In this document: in pieces, positions 18,035 through 29,477 of the stretch
Numbering within the stretch: the first letter of the stretch is position 1
Layout: the number at the start of each line of letters is the position of its first letter
Source: Pseudomonas argentinensis
GTDB taxonomy: Bacteria; Pseudomonadota; Gammaproteobacteria; Pseudomonadales; Pseudomonadaceae
Assembly: GCF_001839655.2 (NCBI RefSeq)
Contig: NZ_CP056087.1
Coordinates: 930,001-994,000, forward strand
Direction of reading: 5' to 3'
Length of the DNA: 64,000 bases
The notes under the pieces: generated by a model
Told to the model about the DNA's origin: nothing
Seen by the model: only the letters and a program-made list of their open reading frames with translations
The model's database searches: none
Program-made: the position numbers and the translations under genes

Positions 18035-18477
18035 ACCTGCTGCGCGAGCGCTACCGGGTCGACTTGATCGAGCTGCAGGCGGCTTGCGAAGCCAATTATG
18101 CGCGGCTGATGCGTTTGCTGCCCGGCATGCGTGAGGCACAGAGTGCACGGCGTGTCGCCCTCAGTCAGGGCGAGCGGCAGCTCGGCGTGCTGGCGCTGGA
18201 AGTGGTGGAAAGCTGCCCCTATACCTCCACGGTGCAGGTGCGCCAGGAGCACAGCCTGCCCTGGTTGCCGGTGCCACAGCTGGAAGTGCGCGTCTACCAC
18301 GACGCGCGCATGGCCGAGGTCACCGGTGCCCAGAGCGCCCGGCGCTTCCGTGGCATCTACCCCTATCCCAACGCCGCCATGCACCAGCCGGACGAGAAAA
18401 CCCAGCTCAACCTGTTTCTCGGCGAATGGCTGAGCCATTGCCTGGCCTGCGGACACGAAACCGAACCGTTGCTATGA
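18025..18477 (+). CDS. DUF1249 family protein (YqiB type)
   Basis: A 150-residue soluble protein of the DUF1249 (YqiB) family, found between nudF and cpdA in many gammaproteobacteria. Family landmarks are LMRLLPGMR near residue 33, ESCPYTSTVQV near residue 68, and YPYPNAAMHQPDEKTQLNLFLGEWLSHCL at the C-terminus. No catalytic motif is recognised and no function is established. The ATG at 18025 lies inside the end of nudF and is preceded by GAGGTCAGGGGG, so it is probably translationally coupled. Confidence 0.9.
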   Translation: MGLNLLRERYRVDLIELQAACEANYARLMRLLPGMREAQSARRVALSQGERQLGVLALEVVESCPYTSTVQVRQEHSLPWLPVPQLEVRVYHDARMAEVTGAQSARRFRGIYPYPNAAMHQPDEKTQLNLFLGEWLSHCLACGHETEPLL

Positions 18478-18591
18478 TTGATGGCCTTTGGCCATGAAAA
18501 TGCGTCGGATTTCTGTGAACCAGTGCTTGTTTTCGGGTTTACCGGCTCGCTTGCCGCTTCCATAATTCGCTCTCACTCAAGGAGAAGCACC

Positions 18592-19410
18592 TTGGCGCGT
18601 GCGCTTGTTCCCCCCCCAGCCGATTCTTCGGTGCTGCTGGTGCAGCTCACCGACAGCCATCTGTTCGCCGATGCGGACGGCAGGCTGCTGGGCATGGACA
18701 CCGCCGACAGCCTGGGGCGGGTGGTCGAGCAGGTGCTCAAGGAGCAGCCGGCCATCGATCTGATTCTGGCCACCGGTGACCTGTCCCAGGATGGCAGTGC
18801 GGCCTCCTACGCGCGCTTCGTCGAATTGAGCGCGGCGATCGACGCGCCGGCCCGCTGGATTCCCGGCAACCATGACGACATCCCCACCATGCAGGCCGCC
18901 TGCGTCGGCACAGACCTGCTCGAGCCGGTGGTCGACTTGGGCAACTGGCGCATCACCCTGCTCGATTCGTCCATCCCCGGCGCCGTGCCGGGCTATCTTC
19001 AGGAGTCCCAGCTGCTGCTCCTCGAGCGGGCCCTGAGCGAAGCGCCGGATCGCCATCATCTGATCTGCCTGCACCATCACCCGGTGGATATCGACTGCCA
19101 GTGGATGGCGCCGATCGGCCTGCGTAATCCGGATGCCCTGTTCGCGCTGCTGCAGCGCTTTCCCCAGGTGCGCGCCGTGCTCTGGGGTCATGTGCACCAG
19201 AGCATCGACACCCAGCGCGGTGACCTGCGGTTGCTGGCTTCTCCCTCTACCTGCGTGCAGTTCACCCCGGGCAGCGAGGATTTCCAGGCCGACAGCGCGG
19301 CGCCGGGCTACCGCTGGCTGCGCCTGCACGATGATGGTCGTCTGGACACCGGCGTTTCGCGGGTCGAGGGCTTCGTCTTCGAGCCCGACTACAGCATTGG
19401 CGGCTACTGA
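18592..19410 (+). CDS. cpdA: 3',5'-cyclic-AMP phosphodiesterase CpdA
   Basis: A 272-residue metallophosphoesterase that hydrolyses cAMP and so tunes Vfr/CRP signalling. The metal-ligand motifs appear in order: LTDSHLF, ATGDLSQDG, IPGNHDD, CLHHHP and WGHVHQ. The reading frame is open to 18478, but the likely start is the TTG at 18592, which has AAGGAGA seven bases upstream and brings the first strand to the position seen in homologues; the longer N-terminus has no ribosome site. It lies 114 bp after DUF1249, in the usual nudF-DUF1249-cpdA-yqiA-parE order. Confidence 0.93.
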   Translation: MARALVPPPADSSVLLVQLTDSHLFADADGRLLGMDTADSLGRVVEQVLKEQPAIDLILATGDLSQDGSAASYARFVELSAAIDAPARWIPGNHDDIPTMQAACVGTDLLEPVVDLGNWRITLLDSSIPGAVPGYLQESQLLLLERALSEAPDRHHLICLHHHPVDIDCQWMAPIGLRNPDALFALLQRFPQVRAVLWGHVHQSIDTQRGDLRLLASPSTCVQFTPGSEDFQADSAAPGYRWLRLHDDGRLDTGVSRVEGFVFEPDYSIGGY

Positions 19411-19496
19411 GGCCCGGTGCGCGAATGGCGTATTGAGACCAAGGGCTGCGACGGCAGCGCTTGCAGCCTGGCGGCTGGCGCTAGTAGCCTCCCGTT

Positions 19497-20078
19497 ATGA
19501 GCAATAGCATTCTTTATATCCACGGCCTCAACAGCTCGCCGGCCTCCACCAAGGCCAGCCAGCTGACGGCTGCCATGACCGCGCGGGGCCTGCAGGCACA
19601 GCTGCGGGTGCCGGCCCTGCATCACCATCCGCGCCAGGCGATCGCCCAGCTCGAGGCGCTGATCGCCGAGCTTGGGCGCCCCACGCTGGTCGGCAGCTCG
19701 CTGGGCGGCTACTATGCGACCCACCTGGCCGAACGGCATGGGCTCAAGGCACTGCTGATCAACCCGGCGGTGCGGCCCCACGAGCTGTTCGACGGCTACC
19801 TGGGCACGCAGACCAACCTTTACAGCGGCGAAACCTGGGAACTGACCGAGGATCATGTGACGGCCCTGGCCGAGCTGGCTGTCGAGCCGCCCACGGACCC
19901 GGCGCGTTATCAGGTGTGGCTGCAGACCGGCGACGAGACCCTCGACTACCGGCGCGCCCAGGCTTATTACCGACACTGCGCCCTACGCATCGAAGCGGGC
20001 GGCGACCACGGTTTCCAGGGTTTCGCCGAGCGCCTGCCGATGTTGTTCGCCTTTGCCGGCATTGCGCCCGCCAGCTGA
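19497..20078 (+). CDS. yqiA: YqiA/UPF0227 alpha/beta-hydrolase (esterase)
   Basis: A 193-residue small esterase of the YqiA family. The nucleophile elbow is GSSLGGYYA near residue 65, the oxyanion region is ILYIHGLNSSPAS at the N-terminus, the acidic residue is in LQTGDETLDY, and the histidine is in GGDHGFQGF. E. coli YqiA has esterase activity on short acyl chains and palmitoyl-CoA; the natural substrate is not known. The ATG at 19497 has no strong ribosome site. It lies between cpdA and parE as in enterics. Confidence 0.92.
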   Translation: MSNSILYIHGLNSSPASTKASQLTAAMTARGLQAQLRVPALHHHPRQAIAQLEALIAELGRPTLVGSSLGGYYATHLAERHGLKALLINPAVRPHELFDGYLGTQTNLYSGETWELTEDHVTALAELAVEPPTDPARYQVWLQTGDETLDYRRAQAYYRHCALRIEAGGDHGFQGFAERLPMLFAFAGIAPAS

Positions 20079-22021
<1,943 letters not shown>

Positions 22022-22022
<1 letters not shown>

Positions 22023-23005
22023 TGCGCCAGCTGTTCGGCGCCGTGCTGTTCGCAGCCGTGACGCCGGTGTTGGCCGACACGCCGCTCGAAGAACTCAAGC
22101 TGGCCAGCGAACACCCGGTAGCCGGCATGGAGGCTGGCAACCTGTCTGGCCTGGCCTGGTGCGGTGACGCGCTGTGGGCAGTGTCCGACCGCGAGGATGA
22201 TCGCCTGTATCGCCTCGATTCGTCGGCCAGCGTCTGGCAGGCCGAGGCCGAGCGTTTCGTGGCGCCGCCGGCACCGGACATGCCGTTGCCCTGGGGGCTG
22301 CGCATGCGCTCGTGGGTCTCCGGGCTGGTGCGCGGTGGCCATCTGGATTTCGAAGGCATTTCCTGCGATGCCAAGGGCAACCGCTATTTGGTCAGCGAAA
22401 CCCGCGCGGCGGTGCTGCAGGTGCCGCCGGCCGCCGATGCGCAGTGGCTGAACCTGCCCGAAGGCATGGTGCGCCAGGCGCGGGCCAGCGGCATGCTGCT
22501 GCATTTCAATTCGCTGTTCGAGGGCATCGCCGTCGATCCGGCCGGCGAACGCCTGTGGTTGGCAGCGGAAAAGGAGCGGCGCGGGTTGGTGGTGCTCCAC
22601 AACCGCGGTTCAACCTGGCGCTGCGAGGGGGGGTGCGTGCTGCTCAACGAGGGCGGCGAGGAGGCCTCACCCGAGGCGCTGGGCGGCCGGTCTGCACCGG
22701 TGGACTTCTCCGACCTGGCCTTCTTCGAGGAAAAGCTCTACACCCTGGAACGTCAGGCCCATCGCATCTGCCGGCGCACGCCAGCCAGCGGCGAGGTCGA
22801 GCGGTGTTGGTCGTTCGCGGCCGAAGCGCTGACCGATGAGCGCCGCTATCCCATGCACTACGGCGTTGCCGAGGCCCTGTCGATGGACGCCGAAGGCGCC
22901 TGGATCGGCCTCGACAACGGTGGCCACGCCCGTGGCGATGGCGAGCAGCGCCCGCTGGTCTGGCGCTTCGCCGCGCCAAGCGGCGGCTGGGGGGCTGCGC
23001 AGTGA
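22022..23005 (+). CDS. Exported esterase-like phytase-domain protein
   Basis: A 327-residue protein with a signal peptide (MRQLFGAVLFAAVTPVLA/DT). The mature part resembles the 'esterase-like activity of phytase' beta-propeller domain: NLSGLAWCGDALWAVSDREDDRLYRLD, then HLDFEGISCDAKGNRYLVSE, FEGIAVDPAGERLWLAAEK and DFSDLAFFEEKLYTLER, each a propeller blade with conserved Asp/Glu. It is predicted to be periplasmic. The start overlaps the parE stop and the end overlaps the next gene by four bases (GTGA), so it is co-translated with its neighbours. Substrate unknown; the same gene lies at this place in P. aeruginosa as I recall. Confidence 0.83.
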
Positions 23006-23526
23006 GCGAGCAGCCCGCAGGCCGCCGTGCCGGCCGGGTGATGCTGGTGCTCGCCTGGGGCGCCGGCCTGCTGCTGGCCACGCATTTTTTCGGTAACTGG
23101 GAGGATGCCAAGCAGCATCCCAATCGCCAGCCGCAATCGGTACATGGTGATGATTACGTCGAAGTGCGCCTGGCCAGCAGTCCCGGCGGGCATTATCGGG
23201 TCGACGGGCGGATCAATGGCGAGGCGGTGAGCTTTCTGCTCGACACCGGCGCCACCCAGGTCGCCATCCCCAGCCAGGTCGCCCGCGACCTGGGCCTGCA
23301 GGCCGGCGCGCCGGTGCAGATCCGCACCGCCAACGGCATCGCCACGGCGCACCGCACGCGCCTGGAGCGCTTGCAGCTCGGCGATATCGTCCTGCATGAC
23401 GTGTCCGCACTCATCGCTCCGGGCATGGATGGCGACGAAATCCTGCTGGGCATGAGCGCCTTGAAACACCTTGAATTCAGTCAGCGCGACGGCACCCTGA
23501 TGCTGCGCCAATCAACCTTGCAATGA
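23002..23526 (+). CDS. Membrane-anchored retropepsin-like aspartic protease
   Basis: A 174-residue protein with one N-terminal membrane helix ([18 protein letters not shown]) and a retroviral-type aspartic protease domain. The catalytic motif is [13 protein letters not shown] near residue 79, with the flap segment TANGIATAH and the closing [14 protein letters not shown]. It matches the bacterial TIGR02281-like clan AA family, which act as dimers on the periplasmic side. The GTG start overlaps the previous stop. parC begins 7 bp after the end. The target protein is unknown. Confidence 0.87.
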   Translation: MSEQPAGRRAGRVMLVLAWGAGLLLATHFFGNWEDAKQHPNRQPQSVHGDDYVEVRLASSPGGHYRVDGRINGEAVSFLLDTGATQVAIPSQVARDLGLQAGAPVQIRTANGIATAHRTRLERLQLGDIVLHDVSALIAPGMDGDEILLGMSALKHLEFSQRDGTLMLRQSTLQ

Positions 23527-23533
23527 GGCACGC

Positions 23534-25783
23534 ATGAGCGAAACCCTCGATCTGAGCCTGGACGGCGTCGAACGCCGTTCCCTTGCCGATTTCACCGAGC
23601 AGGCTTATCTCAACTACTCCATGTACGTGATCATGGACCGCGCGCTGCCGCATATCGGCGACGGCCTCAAGCCCGTGCAACGGCGCATCGTCTATGCGAT
23701 GAGCGAGCTGGGCCTGGACGCCGACGCCAAGCACAAGAAGTCGGCGCGTACCGTCGGCGACGTGCTCGGCAAGTTCCATCCCCACGGCGACAGCGCCTGC
23801 TACGAGGCCATGGTGCTGATGGCGCAGCCGTTCAGCTACCGCTACACCCTGGTCGACGGCCAGGGCAACTGGGGTGCACCTGACGATCCCAAGTCGTTCG
23901 CCGCCATGCGTTACACCGAGGCGCGCCTGTCGCGCTATTCCGAAGTGCTGCTGGGCGAGCTGGGCCAGGGCACCGTGGACTGGGTGCCGAACTTCGACGG
24001 CACCCTGAACGAGCCGGCGACCCTGCCGGCGCGGCTTCCCAACCTCTTGTTGAATGGCACCACCGGCATCGCCGTGGGCATGGCCACCGACGTGCCGCCG
24101 CACAACCTGCGCGAAGTCGCCGCCGCCTGCGTGCGCCTGATCGACGAGCCCAATGCCACGGTCGAGCAGCTGTGCGAGCACGTGCAGGGCCCGGATTACC
24201 CGACCGAGGCGGAAGTCATCACCCCGCGAGCCGACCTGCTGAAGATCTACGAAACCGGCCGCGGCTCGGTGCGCATGCGCGCCGTGTACAGCGTCGAGGA
24301 CGGCGACATCGTGGTCACCGCGTTGCCGCACCAGGTGTCCGGCTCCAAGGTGCTGGAACAGATCGCCAGCCAGATGCAGGCCAAGAAGCTGCCGATGGTC
24401 GCCGACCTGCGCGACGAGTCGGACCACGAGAACCCGTGCCGCATCGTCATCATCCCGCGCTCCAACCGTGTCGATGCCGACGAGCTAATGACCCACCTGT
24501 TCGCCACCACCGATCTGGAGTCCAGCTACCGGGTCAACACCAACGTCATCGGCCTGGACGGTAAACCCCAGGTCAAGAACCTGCGCCAGATGCTGCGCGA
24601 GTGGCTGGAGTACCGGGTCGGTACCGTGCGCCGCCGCCTGCAGTTCCGCCTGGACAAGGTCGAGAAGCGCCTGCACCTGTTGGAAGGCCTGCTGGTCGCC
24701 TTCCTCAACCTCGACGAAGTGATCCACATCATCCGCACTGAGGAGCATCCGAAGGCGCGTCTGATCGAGCGCTTCGCGCTGAGCGAGATCCAGGCCGACT
24801 ACATCCTCGACACCCGCCTGCGTCAGCTGGCGCGTCTGGAGGAGATGAAGCTGCGCAGCGAGCAGGACGAACTGCTCAAGGAACGCGACAAGCTGCTGGC
24901 CCTGCTGGGCAGCGAGGCCAAGCTGAAGAAGCTGGTGCGCAAGGAAATCCTCGAAGATGCCGAAAAATACGGCGACGATCGCCGTTCGCCGATCGTCGCC
25001 CGTGCCGAGGCCCGCGCGCTGTCGGAAACCGAGCTGATGCCCACCGAACCGGTGACTGTGGTGATTTCCGAGAAAGGCTGGGTGCGCTGCGCCAAGGGTC
25101 ACGACATCGATGCCACGGGCCTGTCCTACAAGGCCGGCGACGGCTTCAAGGCCGCCGCACCCGGGCGCTCCAACCAGTACGCGGTATTTATCGACTCCAC
25201 CGGGCGCAGCTATTCGCTGGCCGCTCACAGCCTGCCCTCGGCGCGCGGCCAGGGCGAGCCGCTGACCGGTCGTCTGACGCCACCGCCGGGTGCCTCCTTC
25301 GAGTGCGTACTGCTGCCCGATGATGAGGCGCTGTACGTGATCGCCTCCGATGCCGGCTACGGCTTCGTGGTCAAGGGCGAGGACCTGCAGGCCAAGAACA
25401 AGGCCGGCAAGGCACTGCTCAGCCTGCCCAATGGCGCGCGCGTGGTGGCCCCGCGGCCCCTCGCCAACCGCGAGGAAGACTGGCTGGCCGCGGTGACCAC
25501 CGAAGGCCGCCTGCTGCTGTTCAAGGTCGCCGACCTGCCGCAGCTGGGCAAGGGCAAGGGTAACAAGATCATCGGCATTCCCGGTGATCGCGTGGCCAGC
25601 CGCGAGGAGTACCTCACCGACCTGGCCGTACTGCCGGCGGGCGCCACCCTTGTGTTGCAGGCTGGCAAGCGTACTCTGTCCCTGAAGGCCGATGACCTCG
25701 AACACTACAAGGGCGAGCGCGGCCGCCGCGGCAACAAATTGCCGCGTGGCTTCCAGCGCGTGGATGCCCTGCTGGTCGAGTAG
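23534..25783 (+). CDS. parC: DNA topoisomerase IV subunit A ParC
   Basis: ParC is the DNA-breaking subunit of topoisomerase IV. The 749-residue protein has the winged-helix region with the catalytic tyrosine in [12 protein letters not shown] near residue 123 and the quinolone-resistance region [10 protein letters not shown], which keeps the wild-type Ser and Glu. The C-terminal domain has the blade repeats of the ParC/GyrA propeller. ATG 23534 is preceded by ATGAGGCACGC. It closes the parE-to-parC group. No strong terminator follows; GGGCGGT/ACCGCCC at 25818-25843 is a weak hairpin. The 256 bp to the next gene hold no other convincing feature. Confidence 0.97.
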   Translation: MSETLDLSLDGVERRSLADFTEQAYLNYSMYVIMDRALPHIGDGLKPVQRRIVYAMSELGLDADAKHKKSARTVGDVLGKFHPHGDSACYEAMVLMAQPFSYRYTLVDGQGNWGAPDDPKSFAAMRYTEARLSRYSEVLLGELGQGTVDWVPNFDGTLNEPATLPARLPNLLLNGTTGIAVGMATDVPPHNLREVAAACVRLIDEPNATVEQLCEHVQGPDYPTEAEVITPRADLLKIYETGRGSVRMRAVYSVEDGDIVVTALPHQVSGSKVLEQIASQMQAKKLPMVADLRDESDHENPCRIVIIPRSNRVDADELMTHLFATTDLESSYRVNTNVIGLDGKPQVKNLRQMLREWLEYRVGTVRRRLQFRLDKVEKRLHLLEGLLVAFLNLDEVIHIIRTEEHPKARLIERFALSEIQADYILDTRLRQLARLEEMKLRSEQDELLKERDKLLALLGSEAKLKKLVRKEILEDAEKYGDDRRSPIVARAEARALSETELMPTEPVTVVISEKGWVRCAKGHDIDATGLSYKAGDGFKAAAPGRSNQYAVFIDSTGRSYSLAAHSLPSARGQGEPLTGRLTPPPGASFECVLLPDDEALYVIASDAGYGFVVKGEDLQAKNKAGKALLSLPNGARVVAPRPLANREEDWLAAVTTEGRLLLFKVADLPQLGKGKGNKIIGIPGDRVASREEYLTDLAVLPAGATLVLQAGKRTLSLKADDLEHYKGERGRRGNKLPRGFQRVDALLVE

Positions 25784-26039
25784 GGCGGCTGGCCAATGGC
25801 CTGGGGCTGGAGTTAACGGGCGGTTTATCGGATGATACCGCCCCTCATGTGCTCGCCGAATGGTGAGCCATTTGCCATCGTTATGGTCGTGCGTCGGGTG
25901 GCAGACGCCTTGCATATGCACAGGGATTATCAGTTCCCCGCTGGCTATTGGCCGGCGCGGTGATTTATCTATTTTTTGTTATTGGCTTTTTCACCTGTAG
26001 CCACGATCGCTGGCCCTGTTGCCAGCCGGAAGACATTTG

Positions 26040-26744
26040 ATGATTGCTAAGCGGCTTCCTCTCACCCTGCTTTTCGCCGGTCTGCTGATGCTGACCGGTT
26101 GCTCGCACCTGATGCCCGTATCCCTCTACCAGCTCGACGGTGGCCCGACGGCCAGCAAGACCGCGGACAAGGATGGCATGAGCGTATTGCTGGGCCCGAT
26201 CACCGTGGCCGATTACCTGCAGCGCGAAACCCTGCTGCAACGCCAGGATGACGGCAGCCTGAGCCCCGCCCTGACCTCGCGCTGGGCCGGCAGCCTGGCC
26301 ACCGACCTGGATCGCCAGGTGCTGCGCCAGCTGTCCAACCGAATCAACAGCCAGCGCCTGGTGCTGGCCTCGGACAATCCCAACTACAAGGCCCAGGTGC
26401 AGGTGCTGCTGTCCATCTCCCGCCTGGATTCCGGCCCGCGCCAGCCGGCCGTGCTCGAAGGCCAGTGGCGCCTGGTTGGCCGTGACGGACAGTTGCTCGA
26501 CACCCGCCTGGTGCACCTGGAAGAGAAGCACAAGGGGCCGGTCGCCGATCAGGTCCGCGCCCAGAGCGCCGTGGTGCAGCAGTTGGTCGAGCAATTGGCC
26601 GCCGCGGTGAAGAGCCATGCCAACACGCCGATCGCCGCCGAGGAACCGCGGCGCAAGGCGCCGGTGCCGGCCGCACGGCAGGAGCCACCGAAGATGCCGG
26701 TGGCCGAACCGATTCGCATCGACGCCGAGGTCTTCCGCTTCTGA
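26040..26744 (+). CDS. PqiC-like ABC-transport auxiliary lipoprotein
   Basis: A 234-residue protein with a lipoprotein signal (MIAKRLPLTLLFAGLLMLTGC) and lipobox LTGC. The body matches the PqiC/DUF330 (YmbA) family: YQLDGG, VLLGPITVADYLQRETLLQR, SRWAGSLATDLDRQVLRQLSNR and LLSISRLDSGPRQPAVLEGQWRL. PqiC proteins sit in the outer membrane and work with PqiAB, an MCE-type lipid-trafficking complex. Here no pqiA, pqiB or mla gene is adjacent, so it is an orphan or belongs to a remote system. An upstream ATG at 26019 adds seven residues. The C-terminal 35 residues are Pro/Ala-rich. It converges with a LysR gene 10 bp away. Confidence 0.82.
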   Translation: MIAKRLPLTLLFAGLLMLTGCSHLMPVSLYQLDGGPTASKTADKDGMSVLLGPITVADYLQRETLLQRQDDGSLSPALTSRWAGSLATDLDRQVLRQLSNRINSQRLVLASDNPNYKAQVQVLLSISRLDSGPRQPAVLEGQWRLVGRDGQLLDTRLVHLEEKHKGPVADQVRAQSAVVQQLVEQLAAAVKSHANTPIAAEEPRRKAPVPAARQEPPKMPVAEPIRIDAEVFRF

Positions 26745-26754
26745 TGCCGACGGG

Positions 26755-27696
26755 TCAGGCCAGGCCTGATCCGCTTTCGGGGTCTTCTCGCTGGTAGCCC
26801 TCCAGCACGCCCGCCGTGCGTACCGCCTCGTCGAGAAACACCGTGACGGCCGGGTGCTTGCGCTCGCCCTTGCGGTAGGCGAGGAAGATCTTGCGCTGGA
26901 TGGCCGGGGCCAGGCGCACGGCGGTGACGCCTTCTACGGGCCGCAGCAGACGCAGGCCCGAAACCACCGAAATCGAATTGCCCGAGGCGACCATCGCCGC
27001 GACCATCTCGAAGCCCGCGCAGTGGGCATTGATACGTGGCGTGAAGCCCGAGCGGCGGCACAGGTTGGTGATGAATTCGCCGAACGAGCTGTTGGTGGAA
27101 TCCAGTGCCCAGGCTTCGTCCTGCAGGTCGGCGATGGTCAGCGTGACGCGCGAAGCCAGTGGATGCGTGACGGGCAGCAGCACGTGCAGGCGGTCCTCGG
27201 TCAGCGGAATCAGTTCGTAGTGCTCCTGGCGCGCCTTGCTGGCGCCGGCCAGGTCATCGACCACCGCCACGTCGATCTGCCAGGCGCTCAGCGCACTGAG
27301 GCTTTCCTGGGGCTCCAGGTCGGCGACCACCACCTCCAGGCGCGGGTAGGCCTGGCGCAGGTTGTGCACGATGGGCGCGACCAGCGCCACGGCGATCGAC
27401 GGGAACGCCGCGACGCGCAGCTCACCGGCGATCTCGCTGCGCATCTGCGCCAGCTCCGAGCGTGCCTCGTCGAGAATCACCAGAATCCGTTCCACATGGG
27501 CCACCAGCCGGGTGCCCGCCGGCGTCAGTGCCACGCCACGCCCACGCCGCTCGATCAATGCCACATCGGCCTCGCGCTCCAGTTGCGCGACCTGCTGGGA
27601 CACCGCGGAGGGGGTCAGGTGCAGGAACTCGGCGGTCGCCGCCATGGTGCCGCAGCGGGCCAGTTCGCGCAGGGTGCGCAGGCGAATCAGATCCAT
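26755..27696 (-). CDS. LysR family transcriptional regulator divergent from the serine genes
   Basis: A 313-residue LysR-type regulator with a clear N-terminal helix-turn-helix (MDLIRLRTLRELARCGTMAA, then TPSAVSQQVAQLEREADVALIERRGRGV) and an effector domain with the usual HPLASR and HCAGFEMVAAMVASGNSISVVSGL segments. It is divergent from the serine dehydratase gene across an AT-rich gap of 144 bp, so it most likely regulates sdaA-sstT, with serine or a related metabolite as a plausible effector (inference). It converges with the PqiC-like gene. Confidence 0.9.
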   Translation of the reverse strand: MDLIRLRTLRELARCGTMAATAEFLHLTPSAVSQQVAQLEREADVALIERRGRGVALTPAGTRLVAHVERILVILDEARSELAQMRSEIAGELRVAAFPSIAVALVAPIVHNLRQAYPRLEVVVADLEPQESLSALSAWQIDVAVVDDLAGASKARQEHYELIPLTEDRLHVLLPVTHPLASRVTLTIADLQDEAWALDSTNSSFGEFITNLCRRSGFTPRINAHCAGFEMVAAMVASGNSISVVSGLRLLRPVEGVTAVRLAPAIQRKIFLAYRKGERKHPAVTVFLDEAVRTAGVLEGYQREDPESGSGLA

Positions 27697-27840
27697 GCTG
27701 AAGGCTCGATAGGTAAGATATGCTAATCAATACAGTAAGAATAAATCAGTATACATAACGTAATTCGGCTTTTAGATTTTTCTCACCGACGGTGCCTGAC
27801 CGTGCACCCCGTCCCAACCTTACAGAAGAAAAATATCGCC
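27697..27840. promoter_or_regulatory. AT-rich divergent promoter region lysR / sdaA
   Basis: This gap is markedly more AT-rich than its surroundings between 27714 and 27782, with several T-N11-A spacings such as those around ATATGCTAATCAAT and CAGTATACATAACG. It must contain both divergent promoters and the likely LysR site. Exact -10/-35 boxes cannot be assigned with confidence. The ribosome site for sdaA is AGAAGAAAA before 27841. Confidence 0.5.
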
Positions 27841-29229
27841 ATGGCCGTCAGCGTATTCGACCTGTTCAAAGTGGGCATTGGCCCATCGAGTTCCCACACC
27901 GTTGGCCCGATGCGTGCGGCCGCCCTGTTCACCCATGCCCTGGAGAACCAGGGGCACATGGCGGGCGTGGTGCGCGTGGTCGCCGAGCTGTACGGCTCGC
28001 TGGGCGCCACCGGCAAGGGGCACGGCAGCGACAAGGCGGTACTGCTGGGGCTCAGCGGCCATGAGCCGGATACCGTGGATGTAGAGCAGGTTGCCGGCTA
28101 TATCGACGCCATTCGCACCGACAAGCGTATCGTGCTGCCGGGCGGGCACGCGGTGCCTTTCAACGAAAAGACCGACCTGAAGATGATCCGCAAGGCGCTG
28201 CCGTTGCACGCCAACGGCCTGCGTTTCGCGGCTTTCGATGCCGCCGGCATTCAGCTGCACGAGGCCACTTACTACTCGGTGGGTGGCGGTTTCGTGGTCA
28301 GCGAGGCGGTGCTCGCCGATGGTTCCAAGCACAAGGTGATCGCCCCGGACGCGACCGCGCTGCCGTTGCCGTTTCGCACCGGTGCCGATCTGCTGCGCCT
28401 GAGCCGCGAATACGGCGTGGGCATTGCCGAGATCATGCGTCGCAACGAACGCCACTGGCGTACCGACGAGGAAATCGACAAGGGCCTGTTGGCGATCTGG
28501 AAGGTGATGCAGGGCTGCGTCGAGCGCGGTTGCCGTACCGAGGGCATTCTGCCCGGCGGCTTCAAGGTGCGCCGTCGCGCAGCGATCCTGGCGCGTAAGC
28601 TGGGCGGCTTCCAGCGCAGCTACACCGAAGACCCGCTGCGCATGCTCGACTGGGTCAACCTCTGGGCCCTGGCGGTGAACGAAGAAAACGCTGCCGGTGG
28701 CCGGGTGGTCACCGCGCCCACCAACGGCGCCGCCGGGATCATCCCCGCGGTGCTGCATTACTACGCCAATGCCATTTCTGGCGCCAACGAGCGCGGCATC
28801 ATCGATTTCCTGCTCACCGCTGGCGCCATCGGCATCCTGTACAAGGAAAACGCCTCGATCAGCGGTGCCGAGGTGGGCTGCCAGGGCGAGGTTGGCGTGG
28901 CCTGCTCGATGGCCGCCGGTGCCTTGTGCGCAGTGCTGGGCGGCACCCCGGAGCAGGTCGAGAACGCCGCCGAGATCGGCATGGAGCACCACCTGGGCCT
29001 GACCTGTGACCCGGTCGGTGGCCTGGTGCAAATCCCCTGCATCGAGCGCAACGCCATCGCCTCGGTGAAGGCCATCAACGCGGCGCGCATGGCGCTTTAC
29101 GGCGACGGCGCGCACTACGTGAGCCTGGACAAGGTGATCAAGACCATGCGCGAGACCGGCGCCGACATGCTGACCAAATACAAGGAAACCGCCCGCGGCG
29201 GCCTGGCCGTGAACATCATCGAGTGCTGA
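27841..29229 (+). CDS. sdaA: L-serine dehydratase (L-serine ammonia-lyase), single-chain iron-sulfur type
   Basis: A 462-residue single-chain L-serine ammonia-lyase, which converts serine to pyruvate and ammonia with a 4Fe-4S cluster. The N-terminal beta domain starts [23 protein letters not shown], and the catalytic alpha domain contains [18 protein letters not shown]. Cluster cysteines lie in [17 protein letters not shown] and in [14 protein letters not shown]. The ATG at 27841 is preferred; a GTG at 27802 is in frame. It is followed by a terminator and then the serine transporter, so the two form a serine uptake and breakdown group. Whether it is the sdaA or sdaB paralogue cannot be told. 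Confidence 0.95.
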   Translation: MAVSVFDLFKVGIGPSSSHTVGPMRAAALFTHALENQGHMAGVVRVVAELYGSLGATGKGHGSDKAVLLGLSGHEPDTVDVEQVAGYIDAIRTDKRIVLPGGHAVPFNEKTDLKMIRKALPLHANGLRFAAFDAAGIQLHEATYYSVGGGFVVSEAVLADGSKHKVIAPDATALPLPFRTGADLLRLSREYGVGIAEIMRRNERHWRTDEEIDKGLLAIWKVMQGCVERGCRTEGILPGGFKVRRRAAILARKLGGFQRSYTEDPLRMLDWVNLWALAVNEENAAGGRVVTAPTNGAAGIIPAVLHYYANAISGANERGIIDFLLTAGAIGILYKENASISGAEVGCQGEVGVACSMAAGALCAVLGGTPEQVENAAEIGMEHHLGLTCDPVGGLVQIPCIERNAIASVKAINAARMALYGDGAHYVSLDKVIKTMRETGADMLTKYKETARGGLAVNIIEC

Positions 29230-29248
29230 ATTCAGTGCCTCACTAGCG

Positions 29249-29285
29249 GCCGGATGCGCACCTTTCGGGGCTCGCATCCGGTTTT
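29249..29285 (+). terminator. Terminator after the serine dehydratase gene
   Basis: CCGGATGCG (29250-29258) pairs with CGCATCCGG (29273-29281), followed by TTTT. It lies 20 bp after the stop. The remaining gap to 29477 holds a TATAAT box at 29370 without a good -35 and two copies of a GAC(T/C)TGTCCCC motif (near 29310 and 29424) that could be regulator sites for sstT. Confidence 0.75.
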
Positions 29286-29477
29286 ACCCGCTCCATAACA
29301 ATAACAATCGTGACTTGTCCCCATGACCACTCGCACTACCTGACTGGCGCTGACCCCTGCTTCCTCCCTTATAATTACCGGCTGTCTTGGGGTGACCTGC
29401 CCGGTTGGCATGGCACATGCCCCTGCTGACCTGTCCCCCAAGGCCACCAAGCCTAGAATCTGGACAGCGTCTACAAC

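Noticed and set aside
25818..25843. Terminator after parC
   Set aside because: GGGCGGT/ACCGCCC pairs around a 12-base loop, but no T-run follows, so it is not listed as a terminator.
24485..25921. Minus-strand open frame opposite parC (478 codons)
   Set aside because: It is antisense to parC with no domain, no ribosome site and a Gln-rich low-complexity sequence.
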